A program made the position numbers and the translations under genes. A stretch of DNA of 64,000 nucleotides from Limosilactobacillus oris DSM 4864 (GTDB lineage Bacteria; Bacillota; Bacilli; Lactobacillales; Lactobacillaceae), in contig NZ_AZGE01000004.1 in assembly GCF_001434465.1 (NCBI RefSeq), forward strand, positions 28,140-92,139, given 5' to 3'. Position 1 is the first letter of the stretch, and every line of letters starts with the position of its first letter. The notes below the pieces were generated by a model. That model did no database searches and was not told where the DNA came from. It saw only the letters and a program-made list of their open reading frames with translations. Positions 55,728 through 63,531 of the stretch are shown piece after piece.

Positions 55728-57970
55728 CGAAGTTCATCCCCCTTTAATGTCGTCTGCCAGTAACCCTTGTCACCGTAATAATGATATTTTATCATTCCAT
55801 ACTGCTGAGTGGAAAGGGCCGCAATCCGGGCCCGCTTCAATTCAGCCACCACCTCGTCACTCGGGTGGTGATAACGATTAAACCGTCCGGCAGAGATAAT
55901 CGCTGTTTTTACACCCAGCTGCCGTAAGAAGCGTGGATCACTAGCCGTCTTGCTGCCATGATGCCCCAGCTTGAGTACGGTAGCGCGCAAGTTTGGATAC
56001 TTAGCCATAACCGCCAGTTCACCAGTCCGGTCAAGGTCGCCGGTAAAGAGAAAGTCTTGCCCACCGAACCGTCCTGCTAGTACTACTGAGTCTTCATTCT
56101 TTGCCTCCCCCGAAGTAAAGGGGTGGACAATTTGCAAGCACTGATTTGGTAGTTGCACCTGATCAGTAACCGCGATTACTTTCCCGCGATATTGCTGGGC
56201 CGCCAACCGTTTTAATAACGCCGGCTGTTTTTCCATTCCGGCCGGAACCACAATCTGCCTAACGGTCATCGTCTTCAATACCGACGGTAAATAACCAATG
56301 TGGTCTGCATCGTGGTGGCTTAAATAAACCGTATCAATCTGAAAAATACCACGACTTTTTAAGTAGTTAATGCTAGTCTGTTCAGCAAGATCGGTATGAC
56401 TTTCTACCTGAGCCCAGCGGGGCTGGTTAAACTGAACCTTCCCACCAGTATCAATCAGCAAAACCTGCCGGTTAAACGGTGTTCGAATAATAATACTGTC
56501 TCCCTGCCCAATATCTGTAAAAATGACCTCACCAAAGGGTGGGTAGTGAATTTGCAGGAAGCAACAGAGATATAGCAAAAATAAGACTACGTAGCGGGCT
56601 CGTCGTGGTCGTTGGAGGAGCCACAGGGTCGCCAAAAAGAGCAGCAATGCAAAGCACAGCGGTGGCTTGCCAAAGTGAATTTCACCCGGAAGGGAAGCTA
56701 GCCAGAAAAGGACAATTTGAAAGCCGCTGAGCAGAGCATTGACAAGTTCGCCCAAGACCGGGAAGAAGTGGTACGACATGGCACTAAATACTACCAGCGG
56801 GAAAACAAATAACGAGAATAGCGGAATCATAACATAGCTGGCAACCAGACTTAGCAGGTGAAATTCAAAAGTTCGGCTGAGAATCGCAGGGAGGCTAAGA
56901 AGCCCCAACAACCAGCAGCGCTTCAACTCCCCCTCTTCTCCCGTCAGCACCTGGAGAATCAGCGACAGCAGGTAGCTAAGCTGACCGCCGAGGTTAAACA
57001 ACAGGTACGGGTTCCAGAGCAAGCCGGCAATTAGACTGATTGCCCAGCCGTCAAGCGCGTCCATTTTAAACAGCCGCTGGCCCAGCGTTACTTCGGCCAT
57101 AATTACTGCCCGAATCAAACTGGTCGAACCGCCACCAATAATCAAGTAAAATGGCAGCCCAATGACCAGTATCCAGTCAATCTTTTCCCGTTCCAAGCAC
57201 AGATAGCTCCCTATTAGGCGCGTCAGGCCGGTCAACAGGATAATGTGCATCCCCGAAATGCAGAACAAATGGATTATTCCAAGCCTTTTTACCGCTAAAG
57301 TCAAAGCGTGATCACCAGCGCTGTTGTCGCCAACCAGTAGTTGCTGACAGTAAGCTCCTAATAGCTGGGGCATTGTCTTAAAATATTCAATTAGCCGGTA
57401 ACGAATGACGTGACACAACGACCGCCATCCCCTAATTGGCTGGGGTTGAACCTTCCCGAGCTCCTTAACCCGTAATTCGTTATAGATGTGGTGTTGCTGA
57501 TAATAAAAGCGGCGATCAAACTGCTGGTCATTAGTCGCCGGTACCAGTGGCTGCAAGGTCCCTGTAACTTGCCACAGTGCTGGATGGTCAACCATCCTTA
57601 GCCGGCGCAGCTCTGCTGGTTCGCGAGCCCTTAATATTACGGTTTCCTTGGCTTGCGACTGTTGGTCCCGAGCCGTCAGCGTTACCAGGCTGCCGTTAAT
57701 ATGGACGTCATCCGGCATTACCAGCAACGTCTGCTGGACCGCCGCCGCCCGCGTTAACCGTTGCTGAGCGGCCCACTGGCGGTTAATCGCCACTATCCCT
57801 ACAATCACACCTGCCACAAGGGCTGTTACTACTAAGACCCGCGGTTGAGCAAGGCTCATAATCCGCCACAGCATCCAAGCTGTTAGCAGTAATAGCGCCG
57901 GTCGCGGGCAGGTCAGAACCGTTGCCAGGAGTCCGGCAAATAACGCCGGAAAGACCCAGTAATGGCGAAT
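55697..57970 (-). CDS. comEC: DNA internalisation competence protein ComEC/Rec2, apparent ATT start
   Basis: Inner-membrane channel for transforming ssDNA. The frame opens right after the comEB stop (TAA 57971-57973), in the same frame, with ATT CGC CAT TAC TGG encoding an N-terminal membrane helix (HYWVFPALFAGLLATVL). The first ATG (57874) would remove 32 residues including this helix. GGTGG in the comEB end is the likely RBS. The 757-aa form has an OB/DUF4131 segment, the competence membrane domain (LFCISGMHIILLTGLTRL) and a C-terminal metallo-beta-lactamase domain (YLSHHDADHIGYL; LKLGHHGSKTASD). No frameshift: DNA uptake could be functional. Confidence 0.93.
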   Translation of the reverse strand: MRHYWVFPALFAGLLATVLTCPRPALLLLTAWMLWRIMSLAQPRVLVVTALVAGVIVGIVAINRQWAAQQRLTRAAAVQQTLLVMPDDVHINGSLVTLTARDQQSQAKETVILRAREPAELRRLRMVDHPALWQVTGTLQPLVPATNDQQFDRRFYYQQHHIYNELRVKELGKVQPQPIRGWRSLCHVIRYRLIEYFKTMPQLLGAYCQQLLVGDNSAGDHALTLAVKRLGIIHLFCISGMHIILLTGLTRLIGSYLCLEREKIDWILVIGLPFYLIIGGGSTSLIRAVIMAEVTLGQRLFKMDALDGWAISLIAGLLWNPYLLFNLGGQLSYLLSLILQVLTGEEGELKRCWLLGLLSLPAILSRTFEFHLLSLVASYVMIPLFSLFVFPLVVFSAMSYHFFPVLGELVNALLSGFQIVLFWLASLPGEIHFGKPPLCFALLLFLATLWLLQRPRRARYVVLFLLYLCCFLQIHYPPFGEVIFTDIGQGDSIIIRTPFNRQVLLIDTGGKVQFNQPRWAQVESHTDLAEQTSINYLKSRGIFQIDTVYLSHHDADHIGYLPSVLKTMTVRQIVVPAGMEKQPALLKRLAAQQYRGKVIAVTDQVQLPNQCLQIVHPFTSGEAKNEDSVVLAGRFGGQDFLFTGDLDRTGELAVMAKYPNLRATVLKLGHHGSKTASDPRFLRQLGVKTAIISAGRFNRYHHPSDEVVAELKRARIAALSTQQYGMIKYHYYGDKGYWQTTLKGDELRWMLPNSLNN

Positions 57971-58462
57971 TTATTTATGGGCCACCTGCGGATCGATATA
58001 CTGATCTAGGTGGACTTGGTCTAAAATATCTTGGCCTAAATTGATTTGGCGCAAACGAACATTTTTAAGTTTAATCAGCTTCATTGCATAGTCATCATTA
58101 TGGTAATTGCGGATATAATTGATTTCCTTAATTCCCGCCTGTAATAGACTCTTTGTGCACTGTAAACATGGGAAATCAGTCACGTAAAGGCTGGCTCCAT
58201 CCGTCGACATTCCAAAACGAGCACATTGTAAAATAGCGTTCATTTCGGCGTGAATCGTCCGAACACAGTGTCCATCACGCAGGTAACAGCCTTCGTCGAT
58301 GCAGTGATCATCGCCAGAAACAGACCCATTGTAGCCACCAGCAATAATCCGTTTATCCCGGACGAGGACAGCGCCGACCGAAAGCCGCTTACAGGTACTC
58401 CGCGAGGCCAATAGTGCAGCCTGGACCATGAAATACTGGTCCCAATCAATTCGTTTTTTCAT
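57971..58462 (-). CDS. comEB: ComEB-type deoxycytidylate deaminase
   Basis: Zinc-dependent dCMP deaminase family; in the com locus its role in uptake is not essential. The 163-aa protein has the zinc motifs TIHAEMNAILQCARFG (HAE) and VTDFPCLQCTKSLLQAG (PCxxC), with an additional His/Cys pair in DHCIDEGCYLRDGHC as in ComEB proteins. It ends DPQVAHK and its stop is followed without a gap and in frame by comEC. Own promoter at 58488-58515. Confidence 0.96.
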   Translation of the reverse strand: MKKRIDWDQYFMVQAALLASRSTCKRLSVGAVLVRDKRIIAGGYNGSVSGDDHCIDEGCYLRDGHCVRTIHAEMNAILQCARFGMSTDGASLYVTDFPCLQCTKSLLQAGIKEINYIRNYHNDDYAMKLIKLKNVRLRQINLGQDILDQVHLDQYIDPQVAHK

Positions 58463-58487
58463 CTAATCACTCCCTTGCGTTAAGTTT

Positions 58488-58515
58488 AGTATAGCAAATA
58501 ATGATGAACTGCCAA
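58488..58515 (-). promoter_or_regulatory. Promoter of comEB-comEC
   Basis: Minus strand TTGGCA (58510-58515), 16 bp, TATACT (58488-58493), just downstream of comEA. A vegetative-type promoter. Confidence 0.6.
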
Positions 58516-58519
58516 ATGT

Positions 58520-59155
58520 TTAGACGGCGACTTGTTCTTTAATCTTAGCAACGGTCTTTTCGCCAAACCCTGAAACCTGCATCAATTCATCCACGGTTTT
58601 AAACTGCCCGTGCTGTTGACGGTACTCCAATATTAAATCTGCCTTTTTATCACCAATTCCGGTAATTTGACAGAGCTGTTCCTTAGTGGCTGTATTGAGG
58701 TTGACCGGCGCCTTCCCCGTCACTGGGTCAGCGGCGTCCGTGCCTGCTGGTGCTTGGTTTGCTACCTGTTCGCCCTCCGCCGGGATATAGATTATCTGCT
58801 GGTCGGCCAGCTCTTTAGCGAGGTTCACGTCCTTCATCGCAGCATTCGGCAACGCTCCACCCGCTGCCCGAATTGCCTCCTGAATCCGTGCTCCGCGCTT
58901 AAAATAATACACTCCCGGCTTTTGGACCGCCCCCTTAACATCCACGCAGACACGAGCCGGCGACCGATTACTCACCGTACTAGCATCACTACTCACAAGT
59001 GCTGAGCTCGCTGCCGACGAGAGGCTGGCCGGCGCCGAGCTGGGAGCTGGTTTGACGGTACGGTATGCAAGCAGTGCGATCGCCGCAAGTAAGGCTACCG
59101 TCCCAGCAATTATCTGATAGCGATACAGCGCCCATAGTTCCTTAAATTTTTCCAT
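58520..59155 (-). CDS. comEA: Competence DNA-binding protein ComEA
   Basis: Membrane-anchored dsDNA receptor for transformation. The 211-aa protein has one N-terminal transmembrane helix (YQIIAGTVALLAAIALLAY) and a Ser/Ala-rich stalk. An SLBB domain follows (VCVDVKGAVQKPGVYYFKRGARI), then a C-terminal pair of helix-hairpin-helix motifs (VNLNTATKEQLCQITGIGDKKA; LMQVSGFGEKTVAKI). RBS AGGAGGGGAG precedes ATG 59155. Intact. Confidence 0.97.
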   Translation of the reverse strand: MEKFKELWALYRYQIIAGTVALLAAIALLAYRTVKPAPSSAPASLSSAASSALVSSDASTVSNRSPARVCVDVKGAVQKPGVYYFKRGARIQEAIRAAGGALPNAAMKDVNLAKELADQQIIYIPAEGEQVANQAPAGTDAADPVTGKAPVNLNTATKEQLCQITGIGDKKADLILEYRQQHGQFKTVDELMQVSGFGEKTVAKIKEQVAV

Positions 59156-59183
59156 CTATCTCCCCTCCTGTTATTTAAATACG

Positions 59184-59225
59184 CAAAAATCCATGGTTAC
59201 GTTTTTTATAACCATGGATTTTTTA
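59184..59225. terminator. Terminator between the PDZ protease gene and comEA
   Basis: AAAAATCCATGGTTA pairs perfectly with TAACCATGGATTTTT over a nine-base loop; bidirectional. It separates ftsW-...-protease from comEA. Confidence 0.9.
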
Positions 59226-59227
59226 CT

Positions 59228-60277
59228 TTATTCAGTTGTTTCTAGGTAATGGACGGCTTGCTTAAAACTGGTTACCGGTACAACTTCCATCCCCGGTGCA
59301 TACTTTTTCGCCGTCTTCTTCGCTAACTGGTAGTTGGTCTGATGACCGTCTTCATATTTTAGGAGAAGTTTTGTTGGCTTAACATACGGCGCAAAGAAGA
59401 CCGTTGCCCCAGCACGATGGGCCGCAATGATCTTCTTGTCAATACCGCCGATTTCTCCCACCTGACCATTAGCGTCAATGGTCCCGGTCCCCGCAATCTT
59501 ACGCCCCTTTTGCAGGTCATGACCGCTAATCTGCTGGTAAATTTGCAGGGTAAACATTAAGCCGCCGGACGGACCGCCAAGTTGTCCCGGGTTGACCTTA
59601 ACGGGTGTCTTAGTCGTCACCTTCATATTATTAGTCAGCATGATCCCAATCCCAGCACGACTGCCAGTTAATTTAACCAGCTTATGGGTCGTCGTGTGAG
59701 TCTTACCATCACGCTGGTAAGTAACCGTCAATGGCGTGCCCACTTTCTGGCGGCCAATATACTTTTGGTAGCCCTGTGCCGTATTAAAGTGGTGGCCGTT
59801 GACCTTAGTGATGGTATCCCCCACCCGGATGGCCTTCTTAAATTGGGAATTCGGCTGAACCTGCAAAACATAGATTCCTAAATATTTTTTGCTGACCGGC
59901 TGGTGGGCTGCCTGGTAGGCCACCGCAATCGCCTCGTTAATCGAACTTTGCATATAAAACTTCTGGACCCGGTCAAAAGTGGCGCTATTCTGCCCGCCGG
60001 TAACGTCGTCCGCACTTTCAATCGACATGTACGGTACTAATTTTGCCATCACGTAGGTTGCCGGCCGGGCCTGCTGGAGCGCTACGGACGTAATCATAAA
60101 GCTCCCCTTGCCCTTGTCCGGATGCCCCTTGACTTGAACAAATGAGCGTAAGTTGCTAGCACTGCCCGGCGCTTCAATGTATGAGTTTAGCGGCCAGAGG
60201 AGTGCCCAAGCGATAAAAAGGACTGCCGCCAGGGCAATCCCAATCCAACGCGATACTTTTTTATCTTGTCTTTTCAT
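59228..60277 (-). CDS. SepM/YlbL-type membrane PDZ protease (Lon S16 family)
   Basis: A 349-aa membrane-anchored serine protease: one N-terminal helix (WIGIALAAVLFIAWALLW), a PDZ domain (about 120-210; IRVGDTITKVNGHHF) and a Lon-type catalytic domain. The catalytic Ser is in LGGPSGGLMF and the catalytic Lys in GEIGGIDKKIIAA. The relative SepM of streptococci trims a competence pheromone; YlbL in B. subtilis degrades a division inhibitor. Which applies here is unknown. The start overlaps coaD by 17 bp. Confidence 0.94.
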   Translation of the reverse strand: MKRQDKKVSRWIGIALAAVLFIAWALLWPLNSYIEAPGSASNLRSFVQVKGHPDKGKGSFMITSVALQQARPATYVMAKLVPYMSIESADDVTGGQNSATFDRVQKFYMQSSINEAIAVAYQAAHQPVSKKYLGIYVLQVQPNSQFKKAIRVGDTITKVNGHHFNTAQGYQKYIGRQKVGTPLTVTYQRDGKTHTTTHKLVKLTGSRAGIGIMLTNNMKVTTKTPVKVNPGQLGGPSGGLMFTLQIYQQISGHDLQKGRKIAGTGTIDANGQVGEIGGIDKKIIAAHRAGATVFFAPYVKPTKLLLKYEDGHQTNYQLAKKTAKKYAPGMEVVPVTSFKQAVHYLETTE

Positions 60278-60782
60278 TGTCTTTCTTCACCTGCATTAGC
60301 TGACGTTCTTCTAACCGTTTCTTTAAGGCGTTGTTGATGTTAGCTGGTAAGTAGGCGGAAATATCGCCCCCGGCTGACGTTACCTCCTTGAGAAGGCTGC
60401 TTGAAAGGTGCTGATACTCTGGTCTGGCAAGGAAAAAGACCGTTTCGCACTGATCATCCAGGAAGTTATTCATCGCTGAAATATCACGCTCATAACGAAA
60501 ATCAGCCGTGTTACGCAGTCCCCGCATCAAGTAGTCAGCCCCGATTTTATTCATCAGGTCGACAGTCAGCCCTTCGGCGGTAATCACCGAAACGTTGCTC
60601 AGTCCGCTCACCGCTTCCTTAACTTGGGCCACCCGCTCAGCAACTGAGAATAGTGGGTCCTTATTTTCGTTAGTCATCACCGCAACTGCTAACTGATCAA
60701 ACAGGGCGCTCCCCCGCTTAATCAGGTCTAGGTGTCCAAGGGTCAACGGGTCAAATGTTCCGGGAAATAATGCTACTTTCAT
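60261..60782 (-). CDS. coaD: Phosphopantetheine adenylyltransferase
   Basis: Fourth step of CoA synthesis. The 173-aa protein begins MKVALFPGTFDPLTLGHLDLIKRG (HxGH-type TLGH), and has YLMRGLRNTADFRYE and HLSSSLLKEVTSAGGDIS with the second nucleotide-binding motif. It lies three bases after rsmD and overlaps the protease gene. The usual rsmD-coaD-ylbL order. Confidence 0.97.
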   Translation of the reverse strand: MKVALFPGTFDPLTLGHLDLIKRGSALFDQLAVAVMTNENKDPLFSVAERVAQVKEAVSGLSNVSVITAEGLTVDLMNKIGADYLMRGLRNTADFRYERDISAMNNFLDDQCETVFFLARPEYQHLSSSLLKEVTSAGGDISAYLPANINNALKKRLEERQLMQVKKDNEKTR

Positions 60783-60785
60783 AAG

Positions 60786-61349
60786 TTACAACTCCTTTTG
60801 GTAACGATAAATAGTCAATACAGTAATTCCGTAGGTCTGCTGTTTAATAAATTTAAAACCAGCCCAATCGGCAGTTGGCAATTGGGCGGTCTGGTCGGTT
60901 TCAGCAACCACGAGGGCACCGTCAGACAGCAATTCCCGTTCTGCCATTGCCGTCATATCCTTGACGATTTGCTGTTTTGCGTATGGGGGATCCAGGAATA
61001 CTAGCTGAAAATGCTGTCCCTTCTTAGCAAGCATTCCCAGGGCCTTTTGTGCGTCCATCTTATAGACTGTAAATTGCTCAGGGTGCTTCGTTACCGCAAT
61101 ATTTTTCTTAATCGTTTTGATTGCTTGATACTGGCGGTCAACCAGGATTGCATTGGCCACGCCGCGCGAAACAGCCTCAATACTTAGTCCTCCGCTGCCC
61201 GCAAACAGATCTAAACTTGTTCCACCGTCAAAGTAGGGACCAATAATATTAAACAGGGCTTCCTTGACCTTATCCGTAGTTGGCCGGGTTGCCATCCCAG
61301 GGACCGCGCTTAACCGGCGGCCGCCGAACTTACCCGCAACAATTCTCAT
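60786..61349 (-). CDS. rsmD: 16S rRNA (guanine(966)-N2)-methyltransferase RsmD
   Basis: Methylates G966 of 16S rRNA. The 187-aa protein begins MRIVAGKFGGRRLSAVPGMATRPTTDKVKEALFNII and has the SAM motif LDLFAGSGGLSIEA and the catalytic FLDPPYAKQQ. It overlaps ylbG by four bases (ATGA), so it is translationally coupled. Confidence 0.97.
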   Translation of the reverse strand: MRIVAGKFGGRRLSAVPGMATRPTTDKVKEALFNIIGPYFDGGTSLDLFAGSGGLSIEAVSRGVANAILVDRQYQAIKTIKKNIAVTKHPEQFTVYKMDAQKALGMLAKKGQHFQLVFLDPPYAKQQIVKDMTAMAERELLSDGALVVAETDQTAQLPTADWAGFKFIKQQTYGITVLTIYRYQKEL

Positions 61350-61630
61350 TCCTTATCATCCTCATCATGTAATTTATAAACGCCACTCATTTCTAGATCC
61401 GTCAATGTCGGGTCCAGGTCTGGCCGGTAAGACGGCTTGACATAACGTACCGCCCGCAGCTTTTCTAACCGGTCAGTCACCGTTTCCACCTCGTCCTGAT
61501 TGACGTACAGGACCACGTAGTGCATATGGCGGGAAACGTAGCGCACCAGCCCGTACCGCCGCAAGCTCCGAATAACCCGGTTGCTATTAATCCGGACGAT
61601 CAGCGCACGCCGGGAGACTAACTCAAACAT
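61346..61630 (-). CDS. ylbG: YlbG family protein (UPF0298/DUF2129)
   Basis: A 94-aa cytoplasmic protein of unknown function. RALIVRINSNRVIRSLRRYGLVRYVSRHMHYVVLYVNQ is the family core; LEKLRAVRYVKPSYRPDL follows. It overlaps ftsW by one base and rsmD by four. Confidence 0.94.
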   Translation of the reverse strand: MFELVSRRALIVRINSNRVIRSLRRYGLVRYVSRHMHYVVLYVNQDEVETVTDRLEKLRAVRYVKPSYRPDLDPTLTDLEMSGVYKLHDEDDKE

Positions 61631-62850
61631 TAATCACCACTCCCTTCAGCGGAAATAAATGGTTGCCCCATCTGCAACTGCTCTTTGTTTTGCTGAATAC
61701 TAATATTCATTACGATCCCAACCGCACTGGAAAGGACTAGCATACTGGAACCCCCGTAACTAATAAAGGGAAAGGTCACCCCGGTGATGGGGAGGAGGCC
61801 CAGTACCCCACCGATGTTGAAGAAGGTCTCCACCATCATAAACGTCGCCGTCCCGTAGCAAATCAGGGTCTGATAGAGTGACCGGCTCCGCACACCGATC
61901 AAGATGATTCGACAAATCAAGCACAGCAGGAGTCCCAGAATCAGACTTACCCCTACTAATCCCAATTCTTCACTGGCAATTGACATGATAAAGTCGGTAT
62001 TCGGTTCGGGAAGGTAGCCCATTTTTTGGATACTATTGCCGAGACCGACGCCAAAAACGCCACCGTTACTAATCGCGTAGTAGGAGTTAACCAGCTGACT
62101 TCCCGACCCGCTGGCATTGCCGAACGGGTTCATAAAGGCAATAAAACGTTGAGCACGGTAACCGCCGTGGAAGAGGCCACTCTCGACCGCCTTTTCCAAT
62201 AAGAAGTACAGAATTGTTGGGCCGCCGACAATCACCGCGATGCCATAACCCCATTTGAAGTCACAAGCCAGTAGCATCACAATAATGATTGACAGGTTAA
62301 TCGCAAATCCACCGGTATCCGGCTGTAGCAAGATCAACGTCAGAAAAATAGCAGCAAAAATCAGGGGACCGACCGCTGCACTCGAATCAAGGAAATGGGT
62401 CCCCCGTTGCCGCGCCCGGGCCATCCGGTCAGCCAGGTAGAGGATAAAGTAAAGTTTACAAAATTCCGCTGGCTGAAGGTTAATTGGCCCCAATGATAGC
62501 CAACCCTTAGCACCGTTAACCGCGCGTCCCACCACCAGAACTACTGCTAAAAGGCCAAACATGATAAAGGTGGAATATTTAAGGAAGCGCCGGGTCCGTA
62601 AATGGGGCATTGCTAAATTAGCAAAAAAGAACACGCAGCCACAGCCCAGGACTGCATAAATAGTCTGCTTAATCAGGTATCCCCGTGGGCTGCCGCCATT
62701 TTGCATTTCAATTCCAGCGCTGGCAGAATATACCATTACGATCCCCGTGAGGCATAATAACAGGTAAGGAACTAGTAAGTAGTAATCCCAGTAGCGCATA
62801 TTGTGCCAGGCGGCCCGGAATGGCACTGGTCGAATCGATGTTTTTTTCAT
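61630..62850 (-). CDS. ftsW: Cell-division SEDS protein FtsW
   Basis: Peptidoglycan glycosyltransferase of the division septum. The SEDS protein has ten hydrophobic segments and the family blocks GAKGWLSLGPINLQPAEFCKLYFI, FIMSIASEELGLVGVSLIL and PITGVTFPFISYGGSSML. I start it at ATG 62850 (MKKTSIRPVPFRAA), since the GTG at 62865 is part of the AGGTGG RBS. It could be RodA by fold alone, but the ylbG-rsmD-coaD neighbours favour FtsW. First gene of ftsW-ylbG-rsmD-coaD-protease. Confidence 0.93.
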   Translation of the reverse strand: MKKTSIRPVPFRAAWHNMRYWDYYLLVPYLLLCLTGIVMVYSASAGIEMQNGGSPRGYLIKQTIYAVLGCGCVFFFANLAMPHLRTRRFLKYSTFIMFGLLAVVLVVGRAVNGAKGWLSLGPINLQPAEFCKLYFILYLADRMARARQRGTHFLDSSAAVGPLIFAAIFLTLILLQPDTGGFAINLSIIIVMLLACDFKWGYGIAVIVGGPTILYFLLEKAVESGLFHGGYRAQRFIAFMNPFGNASGSGSQLVNSYYAISNGGVFGVGLGNSIQKMGYLPEPNTDFIMSIASEELGLVGVSLILGLLLCLICRIILIGVRSRSLYQTLICYGTATFMMVETFFNIGGVLGLLPITGVTFPFISYGGSSMLVLSSAVGIVMNISIQQNKEQLQMGQPFISAEGSGD

Positions 62851-62893
62851 ATTAATAATTGCCACCTAACTCTATCGGTAAAATACAAGGCCC

Positions 62894-62899
62894 ATTATA
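62894..62899 (-). promoter_or_regulatory. -10 box of the probable ftsW promoter
   Basis: Minus strand TGGTATAATGG, an extended -10 with no good -35 partner. About 60 bp downstream of the insertion sequence end. Confidence 0.55.
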
Positions 62900-62935
62900 C
62901 CATTATCATCCTAATCATTGCTTTAAAAGACAATA

Positions 62936-62954
62936 AAAAAGGCCTTGGCGAGCT
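62936..62954 (-). other. Terminator remnant next to the IS left end
   Basis: Minus strand GCTCGCCAAGGCCTTTTTT looks like the 3' part of an intrinsic terminator. Its upstream context may have been cut off by the IS insertion. Confidence 0.4.
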
Positions 62955-62962
62955 TGAAATGA

Positions 62963-63000
62963 ACCCCCATAGTTGGACAAGAAATTCCAACTATGGGGGT
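62963..63000 (+). terminator. Hairpin at the IS left end
   Basis: ACCCCCATAGTTGG pairs with CCAACTATGGGGGT, then TTTTAC. The stem overlaps the terminal repeat and could shield the transposase from outside transcription. Confidence 0.7.
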
Positions 63001-63006
63001 TTTACT

Positions 63007-63531
63007 ATGACTAGGTTTAGTTTAGAAATTAAACTGAAAGCAGTTCAAATGTATTTATCGGGAATAGGCTCAACGACTATCGCCCGACGATTGGGCATAA
63101 GAAGTAAAGGTAACGTGTTAGTATGGATAGCTCGCTATCGAAAATATGGTGTTCAAGGCCTAGAAATTCGTTCACCAAAGTATGATTATGATGGTGATTT
63201 TAAGCTGAAAGTCTTAAACTGGAAAAAACAACACAAGACTTCGTACTCACAAACAGCACTTCAATTTGACATTAGTAATCCAGGGACAATCGCAACCTGG
63301 CAAAAGAAGCTTAAAGAGCGTGGAATTGGGGCCTTGTTCACTAGAAGAGGACGGGCAAAGCACATGACTACTAACCATAATCACCAAGCTAGTAAACAAC
63401 TATCAGAGTTAGAACAGTTGAAAGCAGAGAATCGGGCTTTGAAAGTAGAGAACGAATACTTAAAAAAACTCGACGCCTTAGTTCAACACCGCGGACAGTC
63501 AAAGAAGAGTACCAAATCATCCAGGAACTAA
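63007..63531 (+). CDS. IS3-family transposase OrfA (HTH protein)
   Basis: A 174-aa DNA-binding subunit. MTRFSLEIKLKAVQMYLSG starts the first helix-turn-helix (TTIARRLGIRSKGNVLVWIARY); a second HTH follows (SYSQTALQFDISNPGTIATWQ). A Leu-zipper-like coiled coil (SELEQLKAENRALKVENEYLKKL) precedes the frameshift site AAAAAAA (63462-63468). ATG 63007 lies just after the terminal hairpin. Intact. Confidence 0.92.
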   Translation: MTRFSLEIKLKAVQMYLSGIGSTTIARRLGIRSKGNVLVWIARYRKYGVQGLEIRSPKYDYDGDFKLKVLNWKKQHKTSYSQTALQFDISNPGTIATWQKKLKERGIGALFTRRGRAKHMTTNHNHQASKQLSELEQLKAENRALKVENEYLKKLDALVQHRGQSKKSTKSSRN

